Positions 22,804 through 32,086 of a stretch of 64,000 nucleotides of DNA are shown in pieces. The translations under genes were made by a program, and so were the position numbers. Position 1 is the stretch's first letter. Each line of letters begins with the position of its first letter. Source of the DNA: Lentzea pudingi (GTDB lineage Bacteria > Actinomycetota > Actinomycetes > Mycobacteriales > Pseudonocardiaceae); NCBI RefSeq assembly GCF_014646255.1, contig NZ_BMNC01000003.1, forward strand, positions 744,001 to 808,000. Direction: 5' to 3'. The notes beneath the pieces were generated by a model. The model saw only the letters and a list, made by a program, of their open reading frames with translations. It was not told the DNA's origin and did no database searches.

Positions 22804-24636
22804 CTAGATCGTCAGCGCCCAGGAGTTGAGCGTGCCTGCCAGGTAGTCCTCCGTGTCCTGGACCCGCAGGCTCCAGGTGCCGTTGGCCTGTTCACCGGCG
22901 ACGTTGACGGTGTAGGTGGTCTTGATGTCGTCGCCGCTGTCGGAACCGGAGGACGGCTTGAGGTTGTAGACGCTGCCGTCGGGAGCGACGAGGTCGATGA
23001 CAACGTCACCGCGCCAGGCGTGCTTGATGTCGACGGCGACCTTCGTGTTCGCCGGAGCGCTGCCGGTGCGGCCGGTGACGGAGATGGTGGAGGTGACCGC
23101 GGGGCCGTTGTCGGGGATGGCCGTCGCGGTGGTGTTCGTGTAGGTCGTCGGCGTGGACGGGTCGGGGTTGGTGCCACCACCGCTGCCGCCGCCGGCAACG
23201 GCTGCAAGGGTCTTGGCGGTGTCGGCGATGCCCGCGCCGCAACCCTGCGGGCAGGACACGGCCATGGGGCGGGCGTTGGCCTTGATGAGGTCGCTGATCT
23301 GCGCAGGGGTCAGGCTGGGCTTGGCGGACTTCATCAGCGCGACCAAGCCGGAGATGTGCGGAGCGGCCATGGACGTGCCCTGGTACGGCTTGTAGGTCTC
23401 GGCCGCCGGCCTGGTCTTGCCCGCGTTGAGCGTGGAGAGGATGCCGTTCTGCGGCGTGGTGATGGTGCCCGGCGTGTCGGTGGCCCGGCGGGTCTCGCCA
23501 CCGGGGGCGCTGATCTCGACCTTGGAGCCGTAGTTGGAGTACCACGCCCGGCCGCCCTCGCGGTTGTTGGAGCCGACGGTGATCACGTTGTTGCAGTTGG
23601 CCGGGGTGGACTGCGACGCGTCGGTGTTGCCGTTGCCGGCGGAGACGACGACGGTGACGCCCCTGGCGACGACGCGGTCGATGGTGCGCTGGTAGTACGC
23701 GGGGCACCCTGCCGATGCGCCGCCGAGGCTCATGTTGATGACCTCGGCCGGGTTCGGGTTGGTGGGCGCGCCTTCGATGGGGATGCCTGCCGCCCACAGC
23801 ATGGAGACGGCGATGGACAGGCTGCTGCCGCCGCACGGGCCCAGGACCCGGACGGGGGTGATCTTCGTGTCGGGTGCGATGCCTGCGATGCCCTTGCGGT
23901 TGCCGGTGACCGCCGCGATCGTGCCCGCGACGTGGGTGCCGTGCCAGGACGAGTCGCCGGCCTGGCTACCGGGGGCACACTCGCCCGCCGCCTCCCAGTC
24001 ACCCTCGTCGGCGGGGTTCGGGTCGTCGCCATCGCCATCGCGGCCCCGCTCGGCGGTGCCGATGAAGTCGTAGCCGCCCTCGACGTTGGCTTGCAGGTCG
24101 CTGTGCCGGACGTAGCCGGTGTCGATGACGGCCACGTTGACGCCACGGCCGGTCGACTTCGCCCACGCTGCAGGAACGTTCATCCCGCCTCGCGGCTCGA
24201 ACAGATCCCACTGCTTGGCGTACTCGGTGTCGTTGGGCGGCACGTCGACCGCCGTCGTGTGCATCGTGATCTCGGGCTCGACAGCGGTGACGTTCGGGTC
24301 CGCCCGGAACTCGGCCATCACCTTGCCCACCTCGGCCTTGGGCTTCATGCCGCCGAGGCTGAAGACGGCGTCGCCGGTCGGCAGGCGCCTCTCGAACCGC
24401 ACCGTCTGGCCGGACTCGACGGCTTTGTCGGCCGCGTCCGCCACGGCGGCCGGGTTCGAGCGAGCCGCGATGGTGGTGTCCTTGTAGGTCACCACGACGC
24501 GCTCGGTCTCGACGGCACCCGAGGTCGAGACCGGCTGCGCGGCGGCAGCACCTGTCGTGGCCATCGTGGCGACCACACCGACAAGCGTCGCGCTTGCGGC
24601 GACCATCGTCACTAATTTGCGCGTCACTGTTTTCAC
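22804..24636 (-). CDS. Secreted subtilisin-like serine protease (S8) with P domain
   Basis: 610 residues from a GTG with GGAG eight bases upstream. A signal peptide (about 1-34) and a propeptide (about 45-130, inhibitor I9-like) precede the S8 catalytic domain. The triad is Asp172 (VAVIDTGYVRHSD), His235 (WHGTHVAGT) and Ser422 (YQGTSMAAPHISG), with Asn in SAGNGNT for the oxyanion hole. A Gly/Ser linker leads to a C-terminal proprotein convertase P domain (about 500-610: WRGDVVIDLVAPDG, GTWSLRVQD, GTLNSWALTI). It is an extracellular endopeptidase. The gene sits between two paralogous XRE regulators. Confidence 0.93.
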   Translation of the reverse strand: MKTVTRKLVTMVAASATLVGVVATMATTGAAAAQPVSTSGAVETERVVVTYKDTTIAARSNPAAVADAADKAVESGQTVRFERRLPTGDAVFSLGGMKPKAEVGKVMAEFRADPNVTAVEPEITMHTTAVDVPPNDTEYAKQWDLFEPRGGMNVPAAWAKSTGRGVNVAVIDTGYVRHSDLQANVEGGYDFIGTAERGRDGDGDDPNPADEGDWEAAGECAPGSQAGDSSWHGTHVAGTIAAVTGNRKGIAGIAPDTKITPVRVLGPCGGSSLSIAVSMLWAAGIPIEGAPTNPNPAEVINMSLGGASAGCPAYYQRTIDRVVARGVTVVVSAGNGNTDASQSTPANCNNVITVGSNNREGGRAWYSNYGSKVEISAPGGETRRATDTPGTITTPQNGILSTLNAGKTRPAAETYKPYQGTSMAAPHISGLVALMKSAKPSLTPAQISDLIKANARPMAVSCPQGCGAGIADTAKTLAAVAGGGSGGGTNPDPSTPTTYTNTTATAIPDNGPAVTSTISVTGRTGSAPANTKVAVDIKHAWRGDVVIDLVAPDGSVYNLKPSSGSDSGDDIKTTYTVNVAGEQANGTWSLRVQDTEDYLAGTLNSWALTI

Positions 24637-24820
24637 GTGTTGTCTCCTGGCTTCCGCCCCGCATATTTGCAGGGACGCGGCGGAAATGATGAATTCACGG
24701 ACACCCTGATCGGCGCCGGTGCGCATGGAGCATGTTATTGACGACCACAGGTCGACAACAACCGTTCGCTTGACTGAGTTTTTCGACTTTCAGGGCGCCG
24801 CGCTGATCGACGTGAGCCGC

Positions 24821-25753
24821 CTAGTCCGGCCATTCCCACGAGATGCCGTGAACGGGCACACGCCATCTGCTGACGAGTGTGTGGACCGAGTGGGCGCCGT
24901 CCAGGGGAGTGCGCTCGAGGTGCAGCTTCCCTGAGTCATGGGCGGTGCGGTGGTAGCGGTGGCACGCGGCAGGCAGCGCGGCTGGGTCGAACACCACGTG
25001 GATCAAGGATTCCCGCAGACCTGTCCGAATGTTGCGCTGGTAGTGCCGGTCGGTCCTGGGCGTCGCACCGGCGACGAAGTCGTAGTCGACCACCGCCGTT
25101 TCGTTGCGGGGGAGCGGCCTGTCGAACAAGATCTCCGCCGCCGTGCAGCGCAAGTGCGGCAGGTACGTCAGTTCGCCGAGCCTGCCGAATCGCACGACGA
25201 CCTCCGGCAGGATCGGAGCGGACTCCTCGTGAACGCGCAGCACGATCATGCGGTCCACGCCGTCACGGAGAGCGCGCAGCACTGTGCGTGTGCTGGTGCA
25301 CTTGATGGATCTGTGTTCGTTCAGCCACACGGTCGTGTGCGTGATCATTTGACGCAGGCCGCGGTTCAGGTCGGCGAACTCCGGTCCCAGCGCCCGTGTG
25401 TCCAAGGCCAGCAGGAGGTTGTCCTGGCCGCCGCCGGCTTGTCCACGGGCGCGACGCGGCCCCAGTGACTGCCGCAATGTGCCGTCGGGCAGGTCGAGGA
25501 GGAGCTCGAGCGCGTCGACGATCTTCAGCGACGAGTCGCGCTCGGGTTGGCTTCGGCCGTTCTGCCAGTAGCTGAGCGTGCTCAGGCTGACTTTCATGCC
25601 GCGGTCGGCCAGCCGTTGACGTACCCGGTCGAGCGTGAGACCGCGGCGGCCCATGGCCGCGCGGAGTGCCGCGGCGAATTCGGTGTCGATGGCTCGGTCA
25701 ACGCCCGCCATGTCTTCGCGCGCAGCGGGCAGCAATCCCTGCTCGCCACTCAT
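24821..25753 (-). CDS. XRE-type transcriptional regulator (paralogue)
   Basis: 310 residues. A helix-turn-helix at about 25-85 (AMGRRGLTLDRVRQRLADRG, STLSYWQNGRSQPERDSS) precedes the same long C-terminal domain as the 21858 gene (EFADLNRGLRQM, RNETAVVDYDF, RTGLRESLIHVVFDP, VHGISWEWPD). The start is uncertain: an in-frame Met at residue 15 would shorten it. It lies on the same strand as the protease gene, upstream of it, with about 185 bases between. Confidence 0.78.
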   Translation of the reverse strand: MSGEQGLLPAAREDMAGVDRAIDTEFAAALRAAMGRRGLTLDRVRQRLADRGMKVSLSTLSYWQNGRSQPERDSSLKIVDALELLLDLPDGTLRQSLGPRRARGQAGGGQDNLLLALDTRALGPEFADLNRGLRQMITHTTVWLNEHRSIKCTSTRTVLRALRDGVDRMIVLRVHEESAPILPEVVVRFGRLGELTYLPHLRCTAAEILFDRPLPRNETAVVDYDFVAGATPRTDRHYQRNIRTGLRESLIHVVFDPAALPAACHRYHRTAHDSGKLHLERTPLDGAHSVHTLVSRWRVPVHGISWEWPD

Positions 25754-25904
25754 CGATCAACCTCCCAGTCTCAACAAGCACCGTGGAAACAATTCTTCGC
25801 ACTGTGCCGCGCAGATGGGCGTCGGTCAACGAAAACCATTGGCCGCAAAATCTACAGTTACGGTAAATCGGTAGAGGCCAGGACGTGAGCCGCCGCAGGG
25901 GCTG

Positions 25905-26600
25905 TCACCCGCATGACGAAATCGAGTCGCTCCCCGCGAGAGGGGACCGCTGCCGCCCGGCGAGCAGCGACGGGACGTCGCGCACCCCGGCCAGCACGTG
26001 GGTCGGGTGCTCGGCTTCCAGTTCCGCTCGCGTCTGGGCGCCCGTGAGGACGCCCACGACGATCCCGGCGCGGGCGGCGAGGCCGGCGCGCACGTCGAGC
26101 ACGGTGTCGCCGGCGACCAGGACACGCGCGGGGTCGGTCACGCCGGTCAGCTCCATCGCCCGATGGATCATGTCGGGTCGCGGGCGGCCGCCGCCGACCT
26201 CCGAGGCGCACACGACGGCGTCGAGGTGCTCTCCGGCCTTCCAGCCCACGGCGTCCAGCAACGGGTCGGTGATCGTCCGGTCGAAGCCCGTGGTGAGCAC
26301 GACCCGCACGCCGGTGGCACGCAGTGCGGCCAATGCCTCGGGTACGCCGGGCAGCGGGACGGGTGGGGTGGCGGCATAGGCGGCCTGCAGGCGTGCGACG
26401 AACTCGGCGTGCAGATCGTCCACAGCGGACTGGTCGCCGGTGAGCGCCGCCAGGGCTTCGCGCTTGTCGGCACCCATCCACGGGCGGACGTCGACGTCGG
26501 GGACACCGTGGTCGGTCACGACGGAGGTGAGCACGCGGTACACCGCGCCTCCCTCGTCCACCGTCGTGCCTGCGATGTCCAGCGCGGCGAGCGCGATCAT
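25905..26600 (-). CDS. Phosphonatase-like HAD hydrolase
   Basis: 231 residues of the haloacid dehalogenase superfamily. Motif I is LAALDIAGTTVDEGG, motif II VVLTTGFD, and motif III/IV GGGRPRPDMIHRAM ... VLVAGDTVLDV. The DIAGTTVD opening and cap match PhnX-like phosphonatase relatives (TIGR03351-type, from memory). These cleave a C-P bond in a phosphonoacetaldehyde-like substrate or act as phosphatases. The ATG overlaps the stop of phnE (ATGA), so it is the last gene of phnDCE-hydrolase. It fits cytosolic processing of the imported phosphonate. Confidence 0.82.
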   Translation of the reverse strand: MIALAALDIAGTTVDEGGAVYRVLTSVVTDHGVPDVDVRPWMGADKREALAALTGDQSAVDDLHAEFVARLQAAYAATPPVPLPGVPEALAALRATGVRVVLTTGFDRTITDPLLDAVGWKAGEHLDAVVCASEVGGGRPRPDMIHRAMELTGVTDPARVLVAGDTVLDVRAGLAARAGIVVGVLTGAQTRAELEAEHPTHVLAGVRDVPSLLAGRQRSPLAGSDSISSCG

Positions 26601-27430
26601 GCGTGGTCCCCTTCGGACAGCCTGCGGCGGACGACGGCGGAGAGCCGGTCGACCGCGACGACGAGCACGACGACCACGAGGATGTGGGTCAGCATCTCGT
26701 CGAACTTGAACAGCTTGATGGACTGGTTGATCAGGAATCCGATGCCGCCCGCGCCGACCAGGCCGAGCACGAGCGACGAGCGGACGTTGACGTCGAAGCG
26801 GTACATCAGCAGACCGGCCAGTTGGGGCAGCACCGACGGCAACAGTGCGTGCGCGGCGACCTGGACGCGGTTCGCGCCCGCCGACCGCAGGGCTTGCGGC
26901 GGGCCGGGGTCGGCGTCCTCCAGGGCCTCTGCCCACAACTTGCCCATGACGCCGACGTTGTGGCACACCAGGGCGAGCACGCCGGGGAACGGGCCGAGGC
27001 CGACGGCGGTGACGAAGATCAGCGCGAACACCACGTCCGGTACGGCGCGCAGGAACGACAACACGGCGCGCGCCGCCTGGTAGACCCACTCCGCCGGAGC
27101 CGTGCCGCGGGCCGCGAGCAGGGCGAGGAGCAGGGAGATCGGCACCGACAACGTGGTGCCCAGCAACCCGATCCACAGGGTGACCAGGGCCGCGTCCAGG
27201 CTGGGGCCGAGCACCTTCCAGGACAGATCAGGCGGTATGGCCTCGCCGAGGAAGTCGGCCATGCCGCGCCAGCCGTCCACGAGCGCGCCGAGGGAGATGC
27301 CGGTCGTCTCCCACGCCACGGTGTGCGCGGCCACCACGACCGCGGCGATGGCCCAGCCGATCAGCATCGCCTTGGGGCGGCGGGGTTTGGGTGGCACCGG
27401 CAGGCGGCGCACACCGTCCACAGTGGTCAC
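26597..27430 (-). CDS. phnE: Phosphonate ABC transporter permease PhnE
   Basis: 277 residues from a GTG overlapping the phnC stop. It has about six hydrophobic helices. The family pattern is visible in PDLSWKVLGPSLDAALVTLW, LRAVPDVVFALIFVTAVGLG, VGVMGKLWAEALEDAD and DVNVRSSLVLGLVGAGGIGF. This is the PhnE/ThiX-type binding-protein-dependent permease signature. It imports phosphonate (or phosphite) with PhnC and PhnD. Confidence 0.9.
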   Translation of the reverse strand: MTTVDGVRRLPVPPKPRRPKAMLIGWAIAAVVVAAHTVAWETTGISLGALVDGWRGMADFLGEAIPPDLSWKVLGPSLDAALVTLWIGLLGTTLSVPISLLLALLAARGTAPAEWVYQAARAVLSFLRAVPDVVFALIFVTAVGLGPFPGVLALVCHNVGVMGKLWAEALEDADPGPPQALRSAGANRVQVAAHALLPSVLPQLAGLLMYRFDVNVRSSLVLGLVGAGGIGFLINQSIKLFKFDEMLTHILVVVVLVVAVDRLSAVVRRRLSEGDHA

Positions 27431-28128
27431 GACACGGGCTCCAGAACCTGGTAGAGGGAGTCGACGGACTGGTCGGGGCGTCCGTCCAGAACCACCCGGC
27501 CGTCGCGCAGGCCGACAACGCGGTCGGCGTGACGGGCGGCGAGCGCGGGCTGGTGCAGCACGGCGAGCACGGCCAGGCCCTCGACGTGGGCCAGTTCGGC
27601 GAGCAGCGCGAGCACCTGCTCGGATGCGGCCGGGTCCAGCGCGGACACCGGTTCGTCGGCCAGCACGACGCGCGGCCGCTGGCACAACGCGCGCGCCACG
27701 GCCACCCGCTGCTGCTGTCCGCCCGACAGGCTGCCCGCACGGTCGTGGGCGCGGTCGGCCAGCCCGACCCGTTCCAGGCAGGCCATCGCCTCCTCGCGCA
27801 CCTCGCGCGGGAAACCGAGCAGCGACGAGCGCAGCGGCAGCCGGCCGAGCGCCCCGGCGCACACGTTGTCCAGCACGCTGCGCCGCCGCACGAGGTGGAT
27901 GCGCTGGAACACCAGCGCGAGGTCGAGCCGGTCGCGGGGACCCCCGTCCACGGTCACCTGCCCCGCGGCCACGGGCACCAGGTCCGCGGCGGCACGCAGC
28001 AACGTGGACTTGCCGGAGCCGTTGGCGCCGAGCACGGCGAGCAGTTCGCCCCGGCTCACGGTGACGTCCACGCCGTGCAGCACCGGACGTTCGCCGTAGC
28101 GGACGGTGATCCCGGACAGTGCCAGCAT
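27427..28128 (-). CDS. phnC: Phosphonate ABC transporter ATPase PhnC
   Basis: 233 residues: Walker A GANGSGKSTLLRAA, Q-loop LVFQRIHLV, signature LSGGQQQRVAVARAL, Walker B VVLADEPVSALD, switch His AVLHQPALA. The ATG overlaps the phnD stop by one base (TGATG), and its own stop overlaps the phnE start, so the three transporter genes are tightly coupled. Confidence 0.92.
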   Translation of the reverse strand: MLALSGITVRYGERPVLHGVDVTVSRGELLAVLGANGSGKSTLLRAAADLVPVAAGQVTVDGGPRDRLDLALVFQRIHLVRRRSVLDNVCAGALGRLPLRSSLLGFPREVREEAMACLERVGLADRAHDRAGSLSGGQQQRVAVARALCQRPRVVLADEPVSALDPAASEQVLALLAELAHVEGLAVLAVLHQPALAARHADRVVGLRDGRVVLDGRPDQSVDSLYQVLEPVS

Positions 28129-29030
28129 CAGATGTCCGCCTCGGTCAGGCCCATGGTCTCGGCCAGGTCGAACAGCGGCTGGTAGGTGGACTTGTCGACG
28201 GCCACCAGCGGGCCGGGCGGGTCGACGTCCAGCAGCTTGCCGATCTCGGCCACCGCGTCCGGCGGCAGCTTCAGCAGCGCGTCCTTCACCGCGGTCTTGA
28301 ACTCCTGCGGCAGGTCGCCGCGCACGGTGATCGGGTCGTTCGGGATCGGCTCGGAGGTCCACACGCGCTTGAACTTCGACTGGTCGAAGGTGCCCGCGGC
28401 GGTGGCGCTGCCCAGTTGCTGCGAGTTGATCTCGGCGGCGTCGACCGCACCGTTGACCAGGGCGAGCAGTGCTTCGGGATGACCGCCCGCGTAGGTCAGC
28501 TTCAGGTCGGAGTCGGCCATGCCCGCGTCCCGCAGCGCTTTGCGGGGAAGCGCGTCGCCGGAGGTCGAGCCGACCGAGCCCAGTGCCAGCGACCTGCCGC
28601 GCAGCTGAGGAATCGAGGTGATGTCGGATCCGGCGGGCACCCAGATGCCCGCGGTGTAGCTGGAGAGCTTCCCGTCGGACTCGCCGAAGGACGCGACGGC
28701 CTCGGCCTTGGCGCGCTTGCTGGCGAACACGTAACCGAGCGGGCCGAAGATGCCGATGTCGAGCCGGCCGTTCTGCATGGCCAGGACCTCGGCGGAGTAG
28801 TCCTCGGTGATCGTGAGGTCGACCGGGCAGTTCAGGGTCTTGGACAGCGCGTCGGCGAGGACCTTGGCGGCCGGCGTGAGGCGTGCCGGGTCCTCGAACG
28901 GCTCGACGCCGAAGCGGATCGTGCCGTTCGGGCAGGTGGCGGACTCGGCACTGTCGGCGGGGCCGCCACAGGCGGTGAGAGCGAGGACGGCGGTGAGGCC
29001 GCCCACGAGGGCGAAACGGCGGACGGACAC
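28128..29030 (-). CDS. phnD: Phosphonate-binding lipoprotein PhnD
   Basis: 300 residues. The lipoprotein signal is VLALTACGG. The mature part is a type II periplasmic-binding fold of the PhnD family: IRFGVEPFEDPARLTPAAKV, ILAM-like QNGRLDIGIFGPLGYV, GRSLALGSVGSTSGDALPRK, AEINSQQLG and IPNDPITVRGDLP. It captures phosphonates at the membrane surface for PhnCE. It is the first gene of its operon, and an ACTTGT-N4-ACAAGT operator lies about 95 bases upstream. Confidence 0.92.
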   Translation of the reverse strand: MSVRRFALVGGLTAVLALTACGGPADSAESATCPNGTIRFGVEPFEDPARLTPAAKVLADALSKTLNCPVDLTITEDYSAEVLAMQNGRLDIGIFGPLGYVFASKRAKAEAVASFGESDGKLSSYTAGIWVPAGSDITSIPQLRGRSLALGSVGSTSGDALPRKALRDAGMADSDLKLTYAGGHPEALLALVNGAVDAAEINSQQLGSATAAGTFDQSKFKRVWTSEPIPNDPITVRGDLPQEFKTAVKDALLKLPPDAVAEIGKLLDVDPPGPLVAVDKSTYQPLFDLAETMGLTEADI

Positions 29031-29123
29031 GGTGGGCTCCGGTCAGGACGATGGGGGAGGGGGAACCTGCCGCGGCGGCGGGCCCGGCAGGAACGGTCGC
29101 AAGTCGACGCGCGACCGGTCAAT

Positions 29124-29139
29124 ACTTGTATTGACAAGT
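29124..29139. promoter_or_regulatory. GntR-type operator before phnD
   Basis: ACTTGTATTGACAAGT has perfect 6-bp arms with a 4-base spacer. The same arms occur at 31269, 31332 and 34750, all in promoter gaps of this cluster. Binding by the GntR protein at 31349 is inferred. Confidence 0.78.
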
Positions 29140-29171
29140 CATCGCCTGTTCACCTGGCGTAGGCCGGTGGG

Positions 29172-31217
29172 TCAGGCGGGGTGGCCGAGGTCGGTGGCCG
29201 TGCGGCGCACCTCGAACAGCCGGCGGCCCTCGCGGTTGATCCACGTGGCGGTCAGCGTGGCCGGGGAGACCGTGGTGTCGGCCACCAGCTTGAGGAACAC
29301 GTGCGGTTCGACGGCGCTGTGCACGAGAGCGGGATGCGGGGTGTTCAGGCTCGGAATGGTGCTGTTGTGCAGTGGGCTGACGATGTACTGCCACAGGTCG
29401 TAGCCCACGCGTGGGCCGTAGTTCAGGGCGCGGGAGACGTGGATGTCACCGCCGACGAGGAAGCAGCCCGGGATGCGCTCGGCGGTGACGAAGTCGAGGA
29501 TCGCGTTCTTCTCGTGGGCGTAGGTCTCCCAGTCGTCCTTCTCGGCGTTGCCCTTGTCGTCCCAGATCATTCCGGTGGCGAGGGCCTTGAAGGTGGCGGT
29601 GCTGCGGCGCAACCGGTCGCGCAACCAGTCCCACTGCACCCGGCCCAGGCAGGTCGTCTTGGCGGGGTCGGCCCAGCTGGGTTCGGTGCGGCTGAACCAG
29701 CGCGGGTCGAGCAGGAACACCTCGACCGGGCCGCGGCGGAACGAGGTGTAGACACCTTGCCCGGCACCGCGGGTGGTGAGCTGGACGCCGTTCGCGTCGT
29801 GGCCGAAGGTGGCATTGGCCCGGTAGTCCACGAACGCGGCCCGGTTGTTGGCCTTGGCGCTGTAGTCGCCGTGGTAGTCGTTGCCGCCGAAGTCGTGGTC
29901 GTCCCACGTGCCCCAGACCGGCATCGAGCGCACCATCCGGGCGAGCTCGGGCTGGGCCAGGAACTGCCGGTGCTTGGTGCGGGCCACGGCGAGGTCGGGG
30001 GAGTCGACGTAGGGGGTGTCGCCGAGCATGACGAAGCTGTCGCAGCCCTCGTCCACGATCCGCGTCCACACCGTGTTCGGTGTGGACGGTGCGCACGAGC
30101 CCAGTCCCATCGTGACGATCGCGGGCGTGCCTGCCGCCGGTGCCGTGGTGAACGAGCCGGTGAGCGGCACGAAACCGGCCGCGCCGCCCTGCGGGGCGAT
30201 CGAGTACTCGTAGCGGGTCGCGGCGCGCAGACCTGTCACGGTCGCCAGCAGCGTGTTGTCGTTGGCGGTGGCGAGGGTTGTGGTGACCGTCTTGGTCGTG
30301 GTCCCGGCGCGCACGGTGCAGACCCAGGCCGGGAACGACGCCGGATCGAGCCCGGGACGTGCCCACAGGCGTGCGCTGGTCTCGTCGACGTGGCCGGTCA
30401 GCGGGCCGACCGCGGCCTCGGCGGGCATTGGAGTGGGCACGACCGCGGGTGCGGTACCGGCCCGGACCCGTCGCACGTAGCCGGCGAGGTTGGTGAAGAA
30501 CGCGACGCTGTCCGCCACCGCAGCCGCGGGCTGCACGGCCGTTCCGGTGGTGTCGAAGCACTTGTCCACGGTCAGGCTGCTCACCAGGAACCGGCCGGCC
30601 CCGTGCGCGCCCTCCAGCAGGCACGGCGGCGCACCGGTCGCCGCGCACGCCATCAGCACCCGCATCGACCTCCAGGAGCGGACGGTCTCCCAGCTGACCC
30701 GGATCGCCGTGGCACGTCCGGTGAACAGCCGGCCCTCGGACACGCGCAGACCAGCGACCAGGGGATGGTCGGCGGCGGTCGGGAAGACCGTGTCGTAGTC
30801 GGAGTCGGTGCGCACCGCCGCCATTCCGCCCGGCAGGTAGGCGACGGCGGCCCCGTACTGGTCGGACTGCGCCAGGTCCAGCACGACCCGGCCGGTCGCC
30901 GCGAACTCGCGCAGAGCGGCCGCATGGGTGGAGGTGTAATTCAGGTAGCGGGAGTCGTTGTTGGTGAAGCTCCCGAACGCGATCAGGTCCACGTTCTGGG
31001 CGGTGGGCGGCTTCGCGATGTCCAGCGGCACGGTCGTGAAACCCGCGCGGCGCAACAACTCCGCCAGACCGGTCGCCTTCGTCCACTGGTCGGTGAACTC
31101 CAGCACCGCCGCGGTCGGCGGCGCCTGAGCCCCGGCGGTGCCGGCGGTGGTCGCGGTGAGCGCCGCGGCGACACCCCCGACCAGGAACGACCTGCGGTGG
31201 AATCCTTCGTTGGTCAT
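29172..31217 (-). CDS. phoD: PhoD-type secreted phosphatase with an extra N-terminal domain
   Basis: 681 residues. A twin-arginine signal (FHRRSFLVGGVAAALTATTA) is followed by an unusual N-terminal domain (about 38-265). This looks like a ThuA/glutamine-amidotransferase-type fold (FTDQWTKATGLAELLRRAGF, YGAAVAYLPGG, LLEGAHGAGRFLVSSLTVD). The PhoD N-terminal beta domain (about 280-380) and metallophosphatase (about 385-640) come next: MGLGSCAPS, FVMLGDTPYVDS, WGTWDDHDFGGND, MIWDDKGNAEKDDW, LVGGDIHVSRAL. It hydrolyses phosphate esters outside the cell using metal ions. A GntR-type operator precedes it, linking it to phosphonate use. Confidence 0.88.
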   Translation of the reverse strand: MTNEGFHRRSFLVGGVAAALTATTAGTAGAQAPPTAAVLEFTDQWTKATGLAELLRRAGFTTVPLDIAKPPTAQNVDLIAFGSFTNNDSRYLNYTSTHAAALREFAATGRVVLDLAQSDQYGAAVAYLPGGMAAVRTDSDYDTVFPTAADHPLVAGLRVSEGRLFTGRATAIRVSWETVRSWRSMRVLMACAATGAPPCLLEGAHGAGRFLVSSLTVDKCFDTTGTAVQPAAAVADSVAFFTNLAGYVRRVRAGTAPAVVPTPMPAEAAVGPLTGHVDETSARLWARPGLDPASFPAWVCTVRAGTTTKTVTTTLATANDNTLLATVTGLRAATRYEYSIAPQGGAAGFVPLTGSFTTAPAAGTPAIVTMGLGSCAPSTPNTVWTRIVDEGCDSFVMLGDTPYVDSPDLAVARTKHRQFLAQPELARMVRSMPVWGTWDDHDFGGNDYHGDYSAKANNRAAFVDYRANATFGHDANGVQLTTRGAGQGVYTSFRRGPVEVFLLDPRWFSRTEPSWADPAKTTCLGRVQWDWLRDRLRRSTATFKALATGMIWDDKGNAEKDDWETYAHEKNAILDFVTAERIPGCFLVGGDIHVSRALNYGPRVGYDLWQYIVSPLHNSTIPSLNTPHPALVHSAVEPHVFLKLVADTTVSPATLTATWINREGRRLFEVRRTATDLGHPA

Positions 31218-31268
31218 GTGTCCTCCTCGGTGGAGGACGATCGGTCATCGCCACGACCCACGACAAGC

Positions 31269-31284
31269 TCTTGTATCTACAAGT
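31269..31284. promoter_or_regulatory. GntR-type operator before phoD
   Basis: TCTTGTATCTACAAGT has 5-bp perfect arms plus a near-match. It lies 52 bases upstream of the phoD-like start, in the gap divergent from the regulator gene. Confidence 0.72.
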
Positions 31285-31331
31285 CATGGGTTGTTCACGC
31301 CTGCGATGAGCACGGTTCGCCAGGGACCGCG

Positions 31332-31347
31332 ACTTGTAGAGTCAAGG
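31332..31347. promoter_or_regulatory. Degenerate GntR-type operator at the regulator's own start
   Basis: ACTTGTAGAGTCAAGG keeps one perfect half-site and a weak second half. It ends directly before the ATG of the GntR gene at 31349, which has no ribosome-binding site, so autoregulation of a leaderless transcript is likely. Confidence 0.55.
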
Positions 31348-31348
31348 C

Positions 31349-32077
31349 ATGACGATTGCCCTGCACCGGGTCATCGCCGCGGACCTGCGGCAGCGCATCC
31401 GCGGCGGAACGATCGCCGTCGGCGAGGCCCTGCCGTCCGAGGCGAGGCTGTGCGAGGAGTTCGCCACCTCCCGCGGCCCGGTCCGGCAGGCGTTGGCCAC
31501 GCTGCGCGAGGAGGGGCTGATCGGCGTCGGCCAGGGCAAGCGCGCCGTGGTGCTCGACGCCGTGCCCGCGCAGCCGTTCGAGACGTTCCTGTCCTTCACC
31601 CGCCGTGCCGAGATCACCGGTCACGAACCAGGGCAGCAGCTCCAGGAGATCGCGTTGCGCCGCCCGGAACCCGCGGTCGCCGCGGCCCTGGGCATCGATC
31701 TCGACGAGAAGGTCGTGCAGTTGCTGCGGTTGCGGCTGCTCGACGGCCGCCCGGCGATGCTGGAGCGAATGACCTACGTCGAGGCGGTCGGCCGTCCGCT
31801 GCTGGACGCCGACCTCGACGCCGGGTCGATCTACGCGCTGCTTATCGACCGCGGCGTGGACCTGCACTCGGCCCGGCACACCTTCGACGCCGTGGCCGCC
31901 GACGCCCTCGACGCACGCCTGCTCGAGGTGCCCGAAGGCGCCCCGCTGCTGCGCGAGCGGCGGCTCACCACCGACTCGACGGGGACGCCCATCGAGTGGT
32001 CCGACGACCGCTACCGCCCCGACATCGCCACGGTGACCGTCACCAACACCCGCAGCACCCGCACCGCGGCGCTCTGA
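31349..32077 (+). CDS. GntR/HutC-family (UTRA) regulator of phosphonate genes
   Basis: 242 residues. An N-terminal winged helix (about 5-70: LRQRIRGGTIAVGEALPSEA, RGPVRQALATLREEGLIGVG) joins a UTRA ligand-binding domain (about 90-235: FTRRAEITGHEPGQQLQEI, ERMTYVEAVGRPLLD, LLRERRLTTDSTGTPIEWSD). This is the subfamily of PhnF-type repressors. It is divergent from phoD, and its own promoter and three others in the cluster carry ACTTGT-type palindromes. A phosphonate or a catabolite is the likely inducer. Confidence 0.86.
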   Translation: MTIALHRVIAADLRQRIRGGTIAVGEALPSEARLCEEFATSRGPVRQALATLREEGLIGVGQGKRAVVLDAVPAQPFETFLSFTRRAEITGHEPGQQLQEIALRRPEPAVAAALGIDLDEKVVQLLRLRLLDGRPAMLERMTYVEAVGRPLLDADLDAGSIYALLIDRGVDLHSARHTFDAVAADALDARLLEVPEGAPLLRERRLTTDSTGTPIEWSDDRYRPDIATVTVTNTRSTRTAAL

Positions 32078-32086
32078 GCGGGCCGG

